64,000 nucleotides of DNA from Membranipora membranacea (lineage: Eukaryota; Bryozoa; Gymnolaemata; Cheilostomatida; Membraniporidae): the NCBI GenBank assembly GCA_914767715.1, contig OU612071.1, positions 26,905,681 to 26,969,680 on the forward strand. Reading direction: 5' to 3'. Shown in pieces: positions 10,901 to 23,092 of the stretch. The first letter of the stretch is position 1. Each line of letters starts with the position of its first letter. The notes beneath the pieces are model-generated. The model saw only the letters and a list, made by a program, of their open reading frames with translations, was not told the DNA's origin and did no database searches. Both the position numbers and the translations under genes were made by a program.

Positions 10901-13900
10901 TTGTTACTTTAGTTAAAATAATTCAGTGCCAAAGACAATTAACGTAACCTGACTTCACGTACCTCTGGCTCTTTAACTTGGCAATTCAAAGCCATCTTCT
11001 TCTGTCCAAAAATAAATTATTGAATGTAACGTAGAGCGGTGTTAAGGGCCTATCAATGCATTTCAAACCTGAGCAGCAGCAATGGTATATTGTAAAGGAG
11101 TAAAGTATCAACAGAAGGAAGAATTTGCCTTTCCGAACACATTTGAAGTCGCTACATATATGGTTAGCAAACACCCACTCAATACAGTCCTAGAAGCTTG
11201 ATTTAAAGGTGATAAATATGTGGTGTGGCCCTTCCATCTTTCACATCATAATGTGGTTAATTGATATATGGTCAACAGCCAACTATGAGTGTAATAATAC
11301 ACAATGATGTAAGTAAGCATTCATAGGATGAGGGGGATGGCTGCACTGGACAAATGTCTCTTTGTCATAAATTCAGTTGAATTTCCAACATACTGCCTTA
11401 TGCGGCATTCTATCATAACCTGCATCCAATCAATCAATGGGTGATAAGGGAATGTCACTCTCAGGCAGTGTTAGGGCAGTAGGTCTTACTTAGATCAAGC
11501 TTTTAGGGTACGAGCCGCCAATCAGTAGACTGGGAATAACCGGACTGCAGGCAGAATGGATCAAACTTGTTCTAGGTCTTCCTATACATAGTAGTGATCC
11601 TGCTTACCAAGCGCTATCAAAGTTAAGCGCGACGAGGTTATTATACACCCAGCTGGCCGTGACTACAGTAGATAATATTCTATCCTCAGTATCGGGTAGT
11701 GTGGTGTAATCACATCTGTTAAAGTTTACAAACGCTGACTGAGTCGTCTTAAGTACTCTGAGTCCCTCCAGACCTGATGTCACTCGGGGAGCGGCTGTAA
11801 GGAGAGAGCAAGAGAGTTATTATACACACAATTATTGAAGTGAGCCTCTCAACTTAAGTTTAGTGTTTTGCTTTGCCACCAAGAGAAATGTTCATTTACC
11901 TTGACTCATATTTACCATGAAGCAGGTTCTTAGCATTTCTACATTGATATTCTGGGTGTGGTATAATTGTGCATTAAAACTCAGCATTTCATGACCCAAC
12001 ACCTGAAAGATATAATGTGTTGATACAAAAAACCATATTTACCAGGTCTAGGCGGCACATGTGCTAGCATGCCATCACTTTTTGATGGGGATTGTGTGCA
12101 TATGGTTACCAACCATTCTTAATGTTTTGCTACTATACCAGAATCTTTAATTAAAAATTGAACAAATATGGTGATAACTTGGAGTTGTCTCCTTGATGTG
12201 CAATAAGTTCAGAGAGGGGATAACTCTCAACATAGGTCCAGGATGTGATACAAGTGTGGAGGCATATTCTTTGGTTAACATGGCATAAATAACAAAAGAG
12301 TTTTCTTTTCATTAAACTTAATCCCCTTATGATCTTTTAAATAAAAGAAAGATTATTAATCTCATATTTTGCTACTTGATGTCGACTTCTAGATCTAGAC
12401 AGTCCCATCAAGGAGTAAAAGATTTTTTACTCATTGGTCCCATGTTTAGCTCGCGTAACGGTGAAAAACTTATAGAAGATTTCACAAATTGAGCCAAATA
12501 AATGGTCTCTGTTTATTGACAACCCAGAGTACCTCCTTATCTCAGGTTTGGTGCAACAATAAATGTTAAAGCCATTCTCTATAACACCGTTGCATCAGCT
12601 AGAGCTCTAAAATTCCAAGTCAAGACTCACTCAGTGATGTAGATTGTTGAAATACAATAGTTGACTAACCTTGTCTCCTCTGGTAAACTTCAGAGAATCT
12701 AACACACTGAGGCTGTGAGATAAAGGCATGATTGTGCTCCTGTCCGTCCTACAGAATAACAAGAGGGGGATAACTTCTACATACAAACATGAACATACTA
12801 GGGTGAGAACATCGAACAGTAGATAGTTTGCTGTTTTATAGAATATGTATTATGGTATCACATCTCATGTAACGATTTAGTATGTATTCTGCATTGTTAT
12901 ATTAAATTAATTGAACAACACTGTCTCATATGAACTGAATGGATCAATCAAGTTATTACTCGCAAACCACATCCTTGTCACACGGAGTCAAAACATTGCG
13001 TGAGAGGGCTGGAGTTACTAAGCATAGGCTAAACTACAGGCAGGTCTAACTACAGGTAGGTCTAACTACAGGCAGGTCTAACTACAGGTAGGTCTAACTA
13101 CAGGCAGGTCTAACTACAGGTAGGTCTAACTACAGGTAGGTCTAACTACAGGCAGGTCTAACTACAGGTAGGTCTAACTACAGGTAGGTCTAACTACAGG
13201 TAGGTCTAACTACAGGCAGGTCTAACTACAGGCAGGTCTAACTACAGGTAGGTCTAACTACAGGCAGGTCTAACTACAGGTAGGTCTAACTACAGGCAGG
13301 TCTAACTACAGGCAGTCTAACTACAGGCAGGTCTAACTACAGGTAGGTCTAACTACAGGCAGGTCTAACTACAGGCAGGTCTAACTACAGGCAGGTCTAA
13401 CTACAGGCAGGTCTAACTACAGGCAGGTCTAACTACAGGCAGGTCTAACTACAGGCAGGTCTAACTACAGGCAGGTCTAACTACAGGCAGGTCTAACTAC
13501 AGGCAGGTCTAACTACAGGCAGGTCTAACTACAGGCAGGTCTAACTACAGGCAGGTCTAACTACAGGCAGGTCTAACTACAGGCAGGTCTAACTACAGGC
13601 AGGTCTAACTACAGGCAGGTCTAACTACAGGTAGGTCTAACTACAGGCAGGTCTAACTACAGGCAGATCTAACTACAGGCAGGTCTAACTACAGGCAGGT
13701 CTAACTACAGGCAGGTCTAACTACAGGCAGGTCTAACTACAGGCAGGTCTAACTACAGGTAGGTCTAACTACAGGTAGGTCTAACTACAGGTAGGTCTAA
13801 CTACAGGCAGGTCTAACTACAGGCAGTCTAACTACAGGCAGGTCTAACTACAGGTAGGTCTAACTACAGGCAGGTCTAACTACAGGCAGGTCTAACTACA

Positions 13901-16900
13901 GGTAGGTCTAACTACAGGCAGGTCTAACTACAGGCAGGTCTAACTACAGGCAGGTCTAACTACAGGCAGGTCTAACTACAGGCAGGTCTAACTACAGGTA
14001 GGTCTAACTACAGGCAGGTCTAACTACAGGCAGGTCTAACTACAGGCAGGTCTAACTACAGGCAGGTCTAACTACAGGCAGGTCTAACTACAGGTATGTC
14101 TAACTACAGGTAGGTCTAACTACAGGCAGGTCTAACTACAGGCAGGTCTAACTACAGGTAGGTCTAACTACAGGCAGGTCTAACTACAGGCAGGTCTAAC
14201 TACAGGCAGGTCTAACTACAGGCAGGTCTAACTACAGGCAGGTCTAACTACAGGTATGTCTAACTACAGGTAGGTCTAACTACAGGCAGGTCTAACTACA
14301 GGCAGGTCTAACTACAGGTAGGTCTAACTACAGGCAGGTCTAACTACAGGCAGGTCTAACTACAGGCAGGTCTAACTACAGGCAGGTCTAACTACAGGTA
14401 GGTCTAACTACAGGTAGGTCTAACTACAGGTAGGTCTAACTACAGGCAGGTCTAACTACAGGTAGGTCTAACTACAGGCAGGTCTAACTACAGGCGGGTC
14501 TAACTACAGGTAGGTCTAACTACAGGTAGGTCTAACTACAGGTAGGTCTAACTACAGGCAGGTCTAACCCTATCGGAAACACCCAAACTCTCATAAGTGG
14601 TTGTAGTCGTTGATATTTTTTCTTAATTTTCAACATTGAAGAAAATTTAAAATTCTGTATTTGAAATTAGTGATTCGTTCAAAGTGGAGAACTGTGGGTT
14701 GACAAAAATTACCAGCACACCAACATGATCCTATAAGGTTCATGTTTCCTGTACATCAATGATGAAAAGGGGCCTGAAGGTCGGGACACGGGACAGGTCG
14801 GGACACGGGACTCAATTAGACTCACTCTGGTCACCACCTCTACTCACCCTTATTACCCTGTTCCAGCCGTTGACTGTCTCTACTCTCACTCTGGCTGCTA
14901 CTACATGACTGTACGTAAACAGGAAGTGCTTACATAACGTCTGCGCAAACTCCTCAGGGCATCCCACCTGGCGATTAAACAGAGAGAGTATATATTATAA
15001 GTAATTGCGTAGCCATTGTGGGCAATTGGTCACATGTTTGGGTCTTTATATTAGGCAAACTCATTTCTAGATCCTCCACTAAGAAGATATATAACAGCCT
15101 ATACTATCAAGTAGTGAATAATAAGAAGATATATAACAGCCTATACTATCAAGTAGTGAATAATAAGAAGATATATAACAGCCTATACTATCAAGTAGTG
15201 AATAATTTGGGATCAAGACCTTAGACAAAACCAGTTCTCTTAGCAGAGACCAGACAGGATGCAATTCTGGCAGTTTTTTTTAAATTGAAGGATCTTCAGG
15301 GTGAGCTACGCCGAGAAGTATATATGTAAACAAAAGGCCTAGATAATAATATATGTTTGTGGTTACACAGTCCTTCTCAGCTGTTCAACAATGAGTTATA
15401 AAGTCCTCACAGGCCAGGTACTTGTATAACCTTGTTTTATCTGACATCTGATAAGACAGATAAAGGAGGCAAAGGTGCAATCCACATATTGTACAACTTT
15501 AGTATACTAGGATGTAGAAGTCAAAATTGAAATTGTAATGATATTAGCTAAGTTAAAAATAGCGACCTGCCCAAGAGGTGAGGTACCATATACAGCGCCA
15601 AGTTTCTCTAAGTTTGCAAGAACACTTCTGATCCTCCTATGGACTGATACTGCAGCAGAATTTGATCCCAAGACCTCCAACAATTGTGTGGTAGAGGGCA
15701 AGGATAGCCCTATATCAAATTCATCCCAGCTTGCAAATTTTGTTTTTTCAAATGTCTTCAGTTATTTTGAACGCAATCTGAACATTAGCAAGGAGTATAA
15801 AACAATAAATCAGTCCTGTCGTGTCTCAGCTCTGTACTAACCCCATATTTCTGAGCTGCAGCATACACAGTATTCTTCTGTGTATCTGTAGGGACGATAC
15901 TAGAGTTATCTCCTCTTAGGTAATCCTTGTGTGTATCCAGCTCAAGTAAGGAGCTTACTACAATAAAATATAATATATATTATAATATTATATCGCGGCT
16001 TTATATACAGTCGAGTTATCGTCGACATATCCGCAATTACGACTACTTTTGAGGCGTAAATGTTAGCTAGCGCCGTAAATTTTAGCTAGCACTCAATTTT
16101 GGCTAGCCAAGGTTTGAGTCTATTTTAATCATATATGCCAATGGCGTGTACATGTTAGCTTCTATTTCAGCTATTTCTAGCATGTTCGAAGTTGACAAGG
16201 ATTTTCAGGTAGATAGCACAATCATTATTGTCACAATGCCCAGATGTTATGTCTTTGTGAATTTCTGATAAGTGCATCTTGGAATTTCCTATAATAAATA
16301 GTTGCATAAATCTCTCTATATATATATATTGGCACTGAAAGAAAAGCTCTCATTGTGGTGAATTGTAATGTTGAGCGAGCAGTTTTTATATTATTACATA
16401 TAGGTTTTAGTGACGGAAAGGGAGACAACGCCTTTCATGGAGTCAGGATTTGGGGTCTTGGCTTGAGATAAGTTTGGACGAAATGCCCTGGATTTGATGG
16501 ATGTTTCCTAAGTAGCTTGAAGAAGCCTCAAACATGCCAAACTTTGACAAAATGTGGAAAATAAACCCTGGTTATAGCACCGTAGGGCTTCATGGCTATG
16601 TCTGTCATAGCAGTGTGCGTACGTGATACAAATAGTCTCTTCTCTGGAATCCTTATAATCATAGCCTTCCAGGAATTTGTAAAATTTGAAATTTTACAAA
16701 AGACAGGATATAATCATTTGTCAATTCATACAGTCTGCTCAAATAAATCCAATTCGAAAGACCCTGTAGTGTAATAACTATAATGTGACACAGCTCTCCC
16801 TTGTCCAAAGTTTTGTGTATATGAGGGTTGATAAGTAGTACACATTTTTTTACTATCTTGTAGCATTGAAGTAGGCCATATTTGTAGATCTAATGTACCT

Positions 16901-18294
16901 AAAGTGGCTTACTGTAGATAATAACTGTGATATAATGTGGAGCAAAGTACAGCTATGACTACAACAGGTCAGAGTATCAACGGTAGAGTTTGGCTAGTTT
17001 GGGGATAACTTAATGTCAGCTAGCCAGCACATAATTTTGGCTAGCAGAGGTTAGAGTCTATATAACGTATAGGTGTTGAGTATATGCAGTCCTATGTATG
17101 CATATATATTAAATTAAGCTATTTCAGACATGAAATAACTGAAACCTCGAGGCCAGTTTAGGGTATGGACAGAATGCAGACTAGGATACAGAATCCGGAA
17201 AGTTGCATATAACCTTTCATCTAAACACAAACAAGTAAACCATTCTGGACTGCGCAGCTTTCAGTACGTCATGACAACCTGATGTCGGTTAACAAATGAG
17301 CTTCAAAATTCTGAAGCACTCTGATAGGACAACATCATCTAAGAAAATGATATTGTATTGCAATTATATGCACCGCAACATTTCGTGAAATACATGACTG
17401 ACTGTGTGGATGACAGGTGTTTTTATAGGCGAGGGCATCAGTATGAGAGGTCAATTTATGATTGTATAAAAAGGGAACATTGTGAAAATCCAAAAATACA
17501 TTGCTAGATTGAGTAATCACAACAAAGATGCTGTCGAGAGGAGGCAGGTTGAGGGCCTCAACCTCCCACTAAATGTAGAGCTACAAATTCACTCATATTA
17601 CACCTACTAGTAGCGCATGTCTGAATTATTCCCACAGCGTTATCAATTCAATTCCCATCTCAGAAAAGACCTTTTTTTGCCAGTCTCAAGCACCTAATTT
17701 TGGAAAATCAACACAAACTAGACCTACATGATGACAAGTAGCTTTGTGTGCAGTTGATATGGTGCAGTATGGATTGGGTAACTTGATACTTCCACAATGA
17801 TAAAATGTGTTTGTCAAGTAAGGATACTGATGACATAATATATCATCGTATATTAGATAACGTGTGACAAAGATATAGACTGTTTTGACAAGTTTTGCTG
17901 TGTTACTGCTAGCTATATTGTGCCAGTATTGGTACATGTTGATACATGATCACTGTATATTTAGGTTGTACATCAAAATGACATGGGTTATAAGTGCAGT
18001 TATTGGCTCAGCATTCCATTTATATAACCTGGTCAGTCTAACCTTGTGAAGGTCATACAGTGCTGCCTAGCCTAGCCTAATCACATGGGCGCTGGTTCTA
18101 TACTAGTGGCGGCGTTGCCAACATTGGTGCAGCCGAGGTATTGGTTGTGCTTAGTCCGAATCCAAACACTTACCTTCATATTCAATGATTTCATGACGCT
18201 TGGAGTCTCTCTTCACAAACAATATCTTAACACCAGTTTTACCATAAGAGGCGTCTGTTATCTGTACCTCTGAATCTCTGAGTGCGGCTGCCAT
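7982..18294 (-). CDS. UOX: Urate oxidase (uricase), peroxisomal, 8 exons
   Basis: Uricase oxidises urate to 5-hydroxyisourate in peroxisomes, the first step of urate degradation. Exons 18294-18174, 15957-15842, 14967-14848, 12748-12670, 11794-11608, 10883-10760, 9245-9153 and 8059-7982 join with consistent phases (1,0,0,1,2,0,0) to 305 residues, the usual family length. Family landmarks occur in order: YGKTGVK (Lys19 or Lys23 region), GDNSSIVPTDTQKNT (Thr64, Asp65), EEFAQTLCKHFLFTYSHV, the HNHAF segment, VLKTTQSAF, the Arg of TEDRILSTVVTASW, SPSVQLTLYD with the urate-binding Gln, and LPNVHYF with catalytic His261. The C-terminus is SKL, a type 1 peroxisomal targeting signal. All motif residues I can check are intact, so the enzyme is probably active. 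Intron 3 contains a 1.5-kb minisatellite. Confidence 0.93.
9286..9475. repeat. Alternating purine-pyrimidine tract rich in TATGCATA
   Basis: About 190 bases are composed almost wholly of ATGCAT, ACATAT and ATACAT words. The tract lies in uricase intron 6, and both strands are open as meaningless frames. Such alternating sequence can adopt Z-DNA or cruciform structure. It is simple-sequence DNA, not a gene. Confidence 0.7.
13031..14569. repeat. 16-bp minisatellite, about 96 copies, in uricase intron 3
   Basis: The unit ggcaggtctaactaca is repeated for about 1.54 kb with one dominant variable site (ggCag or ggTag). Rare variants include tatgtc at 14094 and 14254, exactly 160 bases apart with matching surrounding units, which shows a 10-unit higher-order duplication. 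Two 15-base units lacking one G lie near 13312 and 13822. The array lies wholly inside the intron between the third and fourth uricase exons. Confidence 0.95.
15081..15206. repeat. 42-bp tandem repeat, three exact copies
   Basis: Units begin at 15081, 15123 and 15165 (aagaagatatataacagcct and so on) and appear identical. The length is a multiple of three, so open frames cross it on both strands, but it is in uricase intron 2 and I do not regard it as coding. Confidence 0.9.
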
Positions 18295-19752
18295 AGTGTG
18301 GTGGTATCTATTAAAAGAAAGTATATAAGTTTTTCTTGAAGGACCGGTATCACCAATGATGATGCAAATGTCATTCTGATACTGTACAGCACAAGTTTCC
18401 GTGTGGCGTACAGCACATAGAAGAAAGCCAGATACACTCTAACAGTAAAAGCTTCCTGAAATATTTATGGTATAGTTTTTGTTGCAGGAAGATGGAAAGA
18501 TTAGATTGTGTGCAGGTAGAAGATTCTTTGACTTGTCACCCAAGCTGACTGCTGGGAATGTTTGTTATACTGTCCGTGTGGTTGAGCTGGCTCCATTGAA
18601 AACGCATATCTCGATAGACTGGGGACTTGACAGGCCTTGGTAGGAGAGAGGGGGTATGAAGTACCCTCTGTTGAATATCAAACAAATCAAATTTACAATA
18701 TTCATCTACCAAATTACTTTTTATCAGTCAGTAAGAAGCCTCTAACTCGAGAGACACAACACGAGATATAAATGTCAAGACTGACAAACTATACCAGAAT
18801 TGACAAAGGCTCAAATATACAGACGAAGATGAGAGTAAAAGCTTGGCTTCTGAAGTAACAAACAGGAAACATTGCATATGTTTGTATTCCAAAATACCAA
18901 TATATATCAAAACAATCTTAGCAAAGAATGAAGCGGCTCAAAATGGTCTGAAACTGCAGGCAACGGATTTTATTTACTACTCCTGTTCATGTCACCGATG
19001 ACTAGTGTGACTGTCTGTCATTGGGTGCACGCAAGTTTAGGCTTATACAGCAGCACTGTATGACATGATATGATCGCGCTCTAACGGTATTAAAAGTGTA
19101 GTCAAACGAAAACAAGAGGGTCTTATGATCATGTAAAAAGCATGAAGTCAATTTAAAAGGGACAGTTTATATAGTCTCAGTCTGTCTTTTTCCAGCTCTG
19201 CTACCTTCTGAATTTAATCCCTTTACTTACTTCCCAGGTAACCCTATTCGCTTGCCCAGCAAGCATATAGGATGCATTCACCAGTGTCTTTCGGGGGGAG
19301 GGGGGGGGGTTGTGGAGATTGTTTTACTACTTTGGGTGATCATTTAATTCGACGGCATTTAGTCAAGGAATAGAGTGAGAGCATTTGTAGACTTGTGTAC
19401 ATAATAAGCGAAATTAACATCAGAAAAAGCGCAGAGGTGCATCACAACCCCAACTGAATTTGACCCAGAACACAAGTTTGAACAGTAGTCAAGGATTCAA
19501 AGTTTAAATATTGATCAGTACACATATATATGGCAAAAAGATACAGAGCATTTGAGCACAGGGATGATGGTCATGCGGTTAGTGAATTGAATATTATGTC
19601 CGAAGGAAATACTTGGTACTTACTTGGTACTTGCCGACGTAATCACCAACTTCAGGTAGGTCTGAAGACTCCAGTAATGTGGCTAGCCATATGTCCGTTA
19701 ACATTTTCAAGGTCAAGGTATCCGGGTCAGGGCAAGGAATGGGAGGGCAGGG
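18295..19752. other. Intergenic stretch upstream of uricase
   Basis: This contains the presumed uricase promoter, since the gene reads leftward from 18294, and the 3' flank of the LINE fragment. I find no convincing TATA box, exon or RNA gene. A G-rich run lies near 19293-19311. Confidence 0.35.
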
Positions 19753-22023
19753 TTAACCGGGGGAGCAGAGGAGTCTGTCTGTCCTGTTAAGATCATTCCA
19801 AATCTTGCTAGTCGAGATGAAGAAAGTTGCCATGTGAGCGTTAGTTCTATGGTGCTCTACTCTGTATTGCTTGCCATGTCGTCGGCTACTAAGCTTGCAG
19901 TCTGATAGCGATACATAATTGGAGATGTCGGTGTTGATCTCCCCGTAGTGCATCGCCCTGAACATACAGGTGCGCCTTCTCTCTCTCCTCTCAGCCAGTG
20001 GTTTCCAATCCAATTTCTGCAGAAGGGCTGTGGTCGAAGTGTGGCTGGTCCAAGGGATGTTAAGGACCGTCCTGGCCGATCTTCTCTGTATCGCTTCTAC
20101 ATCTTTGGATAGCGTCTTTGGTAGTGGGTCCCAAGCACAGGATGCGTACTCGAGCACCGGTCTGACCAGTTGCTTGTATGCTCTGGCACGGAGGACAGTA
20201 GACTGGGGAGGAATGGTTCGTCTCACAAATCCAAGAGTGGTTGAGGCTTTGGCTGTGATCTGCGTGATGTGTGAGTGCCATTTTAGGTCACTTTGTAACC
20301 TAACACCTAGGTACTTGATGGAGTGGACTAGAGGTATCTCTTCATCATGGAGGCGATAGGGCATGGTGGTTGCCTTGGATCTCTTACGGCTGAACCGGAT
20401 AGTCTCACACTTAGCAGGATGGAATTTCACATCCCATTTGGTTTCCCAGTCTTCGAGGGAGAGGAGGTCTCGTTGAAGTTGGTCAGATTTGTCGGTAGTT
20501 GTGTAAATTATAGTGTCATCGGCAAATAGTCTCACTTTAGATCTGACGACTGATGGCAGGTCGTTGATGTATAGTAGGAACAGCGACGGGCCGACAACCG
20601 AGCCTTGAGGAACCCCAGATGTGACAGGGCACCACTCAGACTTTGTACCTTGTAGGGTTACAGCTTGTGAGCGGTCTCTGAGGAATTCTGCGGTCCACTC
20701 AGTTAACTGTTTGCTGACACCAACAGTTTCTAGCTTTTGAATAAGTTTTGCATGGTTTACTTTATCAAAAGCTTTGCTAAAGTCTAACATACATGCATCC
20801 ACTTCTTTGCCGTTGTCCAGTTCTTTAGACACATCTGCAACCAGTTCTACTAATTGTGTTTCACAGCTAAGGTTGCTGCGGAAGCCGTGTTGGGTAGGGC
20901 ATAGGATGTTGTTGCCCTCCACAAACTTCATTAGGTGGCTCGTCACGATGTGTTCTAACATTTTGCTGGCTATGCAGGTTAGGCTGATGGGGCGGTAATT
21001 CTCTGGCTTGCATTTGTCGCCCTTTTTGAAAATTGGGGTGACATTGGCCATCTTCCAGTCGTCTGGGATACTGCTGGTTTCCAGAGACTTGTTGTAGATA
21101 TTTGTCAGAGGAGCTGCCACCACCTCAGCTGTCTCTTTAAGTAGTCGTGCACTTATACCATCAGGTCCAGTTGCCTTGTTTGGGTTGAGGTCCCGCAACC
21201 GGTTTAGGACACCTGCTACTTTGACTTTGAGGTTTGGCATGTGGGGCTCAGAGCTCGGGCTTCCTGCTGTTGGTGGTTGGTCTGATGGAGCAGAAAATAC
21301 AGACTGAAACTGATGGTTTAAGGCATCAGCAATGCTCTTATGATCTGTGAGTAGTTTGTTGTCGGTTTTGATGGCAGGGATTCCAGTAGTGTCCGACCTA
21401 CGGTGCTTCACATAGGTCCAGAAGCGCTTGTTTAGGTCGGTTGGTTTAGCTGAGGGGTCAGTAAGCATATTGTGTATGTACTGATTGTGCTCCCTTCTTA
21501 CTATACACTGTACTTTCCTTTTGTATTGTTTGTATCTTTCTTCAATTTTTGGCTTTCCTGTTTCTTTGCACTTCTGGAAGAGTTCATCTCTCTTGATCAT
21601 CAGTGATCTGAGATATGGGCCAATCCAGGGGCAAGAGTCTTTTCGTCGAACTGTTTTGGTTGGTGTAAACAGTTGAGATGCTTCTTCTAGGTGTGACTTG
21701 AGAGTGTTCCATAGTTGGTTTGGGGTGTCATCAGAGTGTGAAAGGTGGCTTATTTTACTACCCAGATGATCTCTCAGTCCAGACCAGTCGGCCTTTTTGT
21801 AGAGTTGGATGTCTCGTGGGCTCTGGCGTTTATTGCCAAAGTTGAGCGCCAACCCTACGAGGGGTATATCATGATCACTTATACCGGGAATCACAATGAT
21901 TGAATACACCTTTACATCTGGTCTCATACGGTTATAATAGCTGTTTTTACATGCGTTTGTTCTTTGTGTCCAACTTTGACCAGTATCTATGACTTGAGAT
22001 ATAGTAATACCCCGTCCGCCCAC
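19753..22023 (-). mobile_element. Non-LTR retrotransposon ORF2 fragment (jockey/CR1-like reverse transcriptase)
   Basis: One uninterrupted frame of 756 codons. The N-terminus keeps only the tail of the apurinic endonuclease (GISDHDIPLVGL). It is followed by a complete non-LTR reverse transcriptase with NKATGPDGI, NYRPISLT, LDFSKAFDKVNH, SGVPQGSVVGPSLF and the polymerase motif RLFADDTIIY (about residue 500). A thumb and C-terminal region follow, including KYLGVRLQSDLKW. The element copies RNA into DNA at a nicked target. The missing endonuclease N-terminus and absence of ORF1 show a 5' truncation typical of LINEs. The intact reading frame indicates a fairly young insertion. It lies about 1 kb upstream of the PPP1R11 homologue's start, in opposite orientation. 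Family assignment within the jockey/CR1 group is not certain. Confidence 0.88.
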
Positions 22024-23092
22024 CCCTGCTAGTACTGACTGTAGGAGTATAACTATACGAAGGCACGCAAGGCTGCATTACAAAATAAAGTACACCTATG
22101 CTGTAGTATGTTGGATAGGCCCTGGGGGCCGATGTCAGGGAGACATGCCCCAATGCACCTATGAGAGTTGTGTAACAAAAGGCCATTTGTTTGGTGAACA
22201 AAGGAGTACAATGGCAGGCAAAGTGTGCTTGTCCGAATACATGTTGGATTCATGTGATTGCATGCTGGGGCGCGTGTATGCTAGGCTCAGCTCTCTACTT
22301 TTGCTACACTCATTTGTGGGTATACACAATCCACCCGCTGCTACGATATGTAGGAACCACTGGTAAAGGGTATTTCACAACTGTAATTTATTTTGTAATG
22401 TGCATTGCCTGCCTATTACCTATTGGCAAATCTCAAACTAATCACAAGTCCACTCTGGCTAGAGCACATCAACCATTAACTAAAACCATCTAGCTTGTCT
22501 AGCATTGATTTCTAGGCAGTTATTTAGATTTGTTAGTGCTCGTAGTAGTTGAAGCAGAGGACAGGTGTACATTTTACTCCTTGCAGTGAACTGGTTCAAG
22601 TAGGGTAGGCCTATAGGAACCTGTAGCAGTATGCTTTACCACAACTCAACATAAATAAGTCAAGGAAATGACAATGTTTAGTAACATATATATACATTAC
22701 CTCTGTCTCCCAGTGCAGTGTTTATCTTTATCTATGACTATTAATAAGTATTAAAATTATAGCACAAACTATACCATAATAACACTTTTTAGACTCAGTA
22801 ACTATGTTGCCTGTGGTTATTAGTAGAGTTGGGACGGATCAGATACGCCCCATTTTTAGTTTGAGATACCAGCTACTACAAACTCCGCCTTTAAATATAG
22901 ACTCCGCCCTTTCAATGACCTATTGTCACTTTTTATGATTATTAGATAATTTACAAGACCTCATAGTGACAGACACTTTCCCTATTGGTCAAACATATTA
23001 TGACGTATGAAACCGCCAATACAGGGCACAAAATCAACTCAACAAATTAGTGTTGTTCTTGACACAACAATTGACTAATTTAGTACACAACA

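Noticed and set aside
11891-12004. Exon-like segment between uricase exons 4 and 5 (acceptor tatctttcag, donor GTAAAT).
   Set aside because: In the required phase it hits a stop after four codons, and skipping it joins exons 4 and 5 in phase with good homology (EVYQRRQ to APRVTSGLEGL).
13031-14569. CRISPR-like array.
   Set aside because: The repeats are contiguous 16-bp units without unique spacers, inside an intron of an animal gene.
15018-15264. Open frames on both strands over the 42-bp repeats.
   Set aside because: The repeat length is a multiple of three and the region is intronic; there is no homology.
20060-20998. Several plus-strand frames opposite the LINE.
   Set aside because: They are antisense shadows of the reverse transcriptase frame without any motif.
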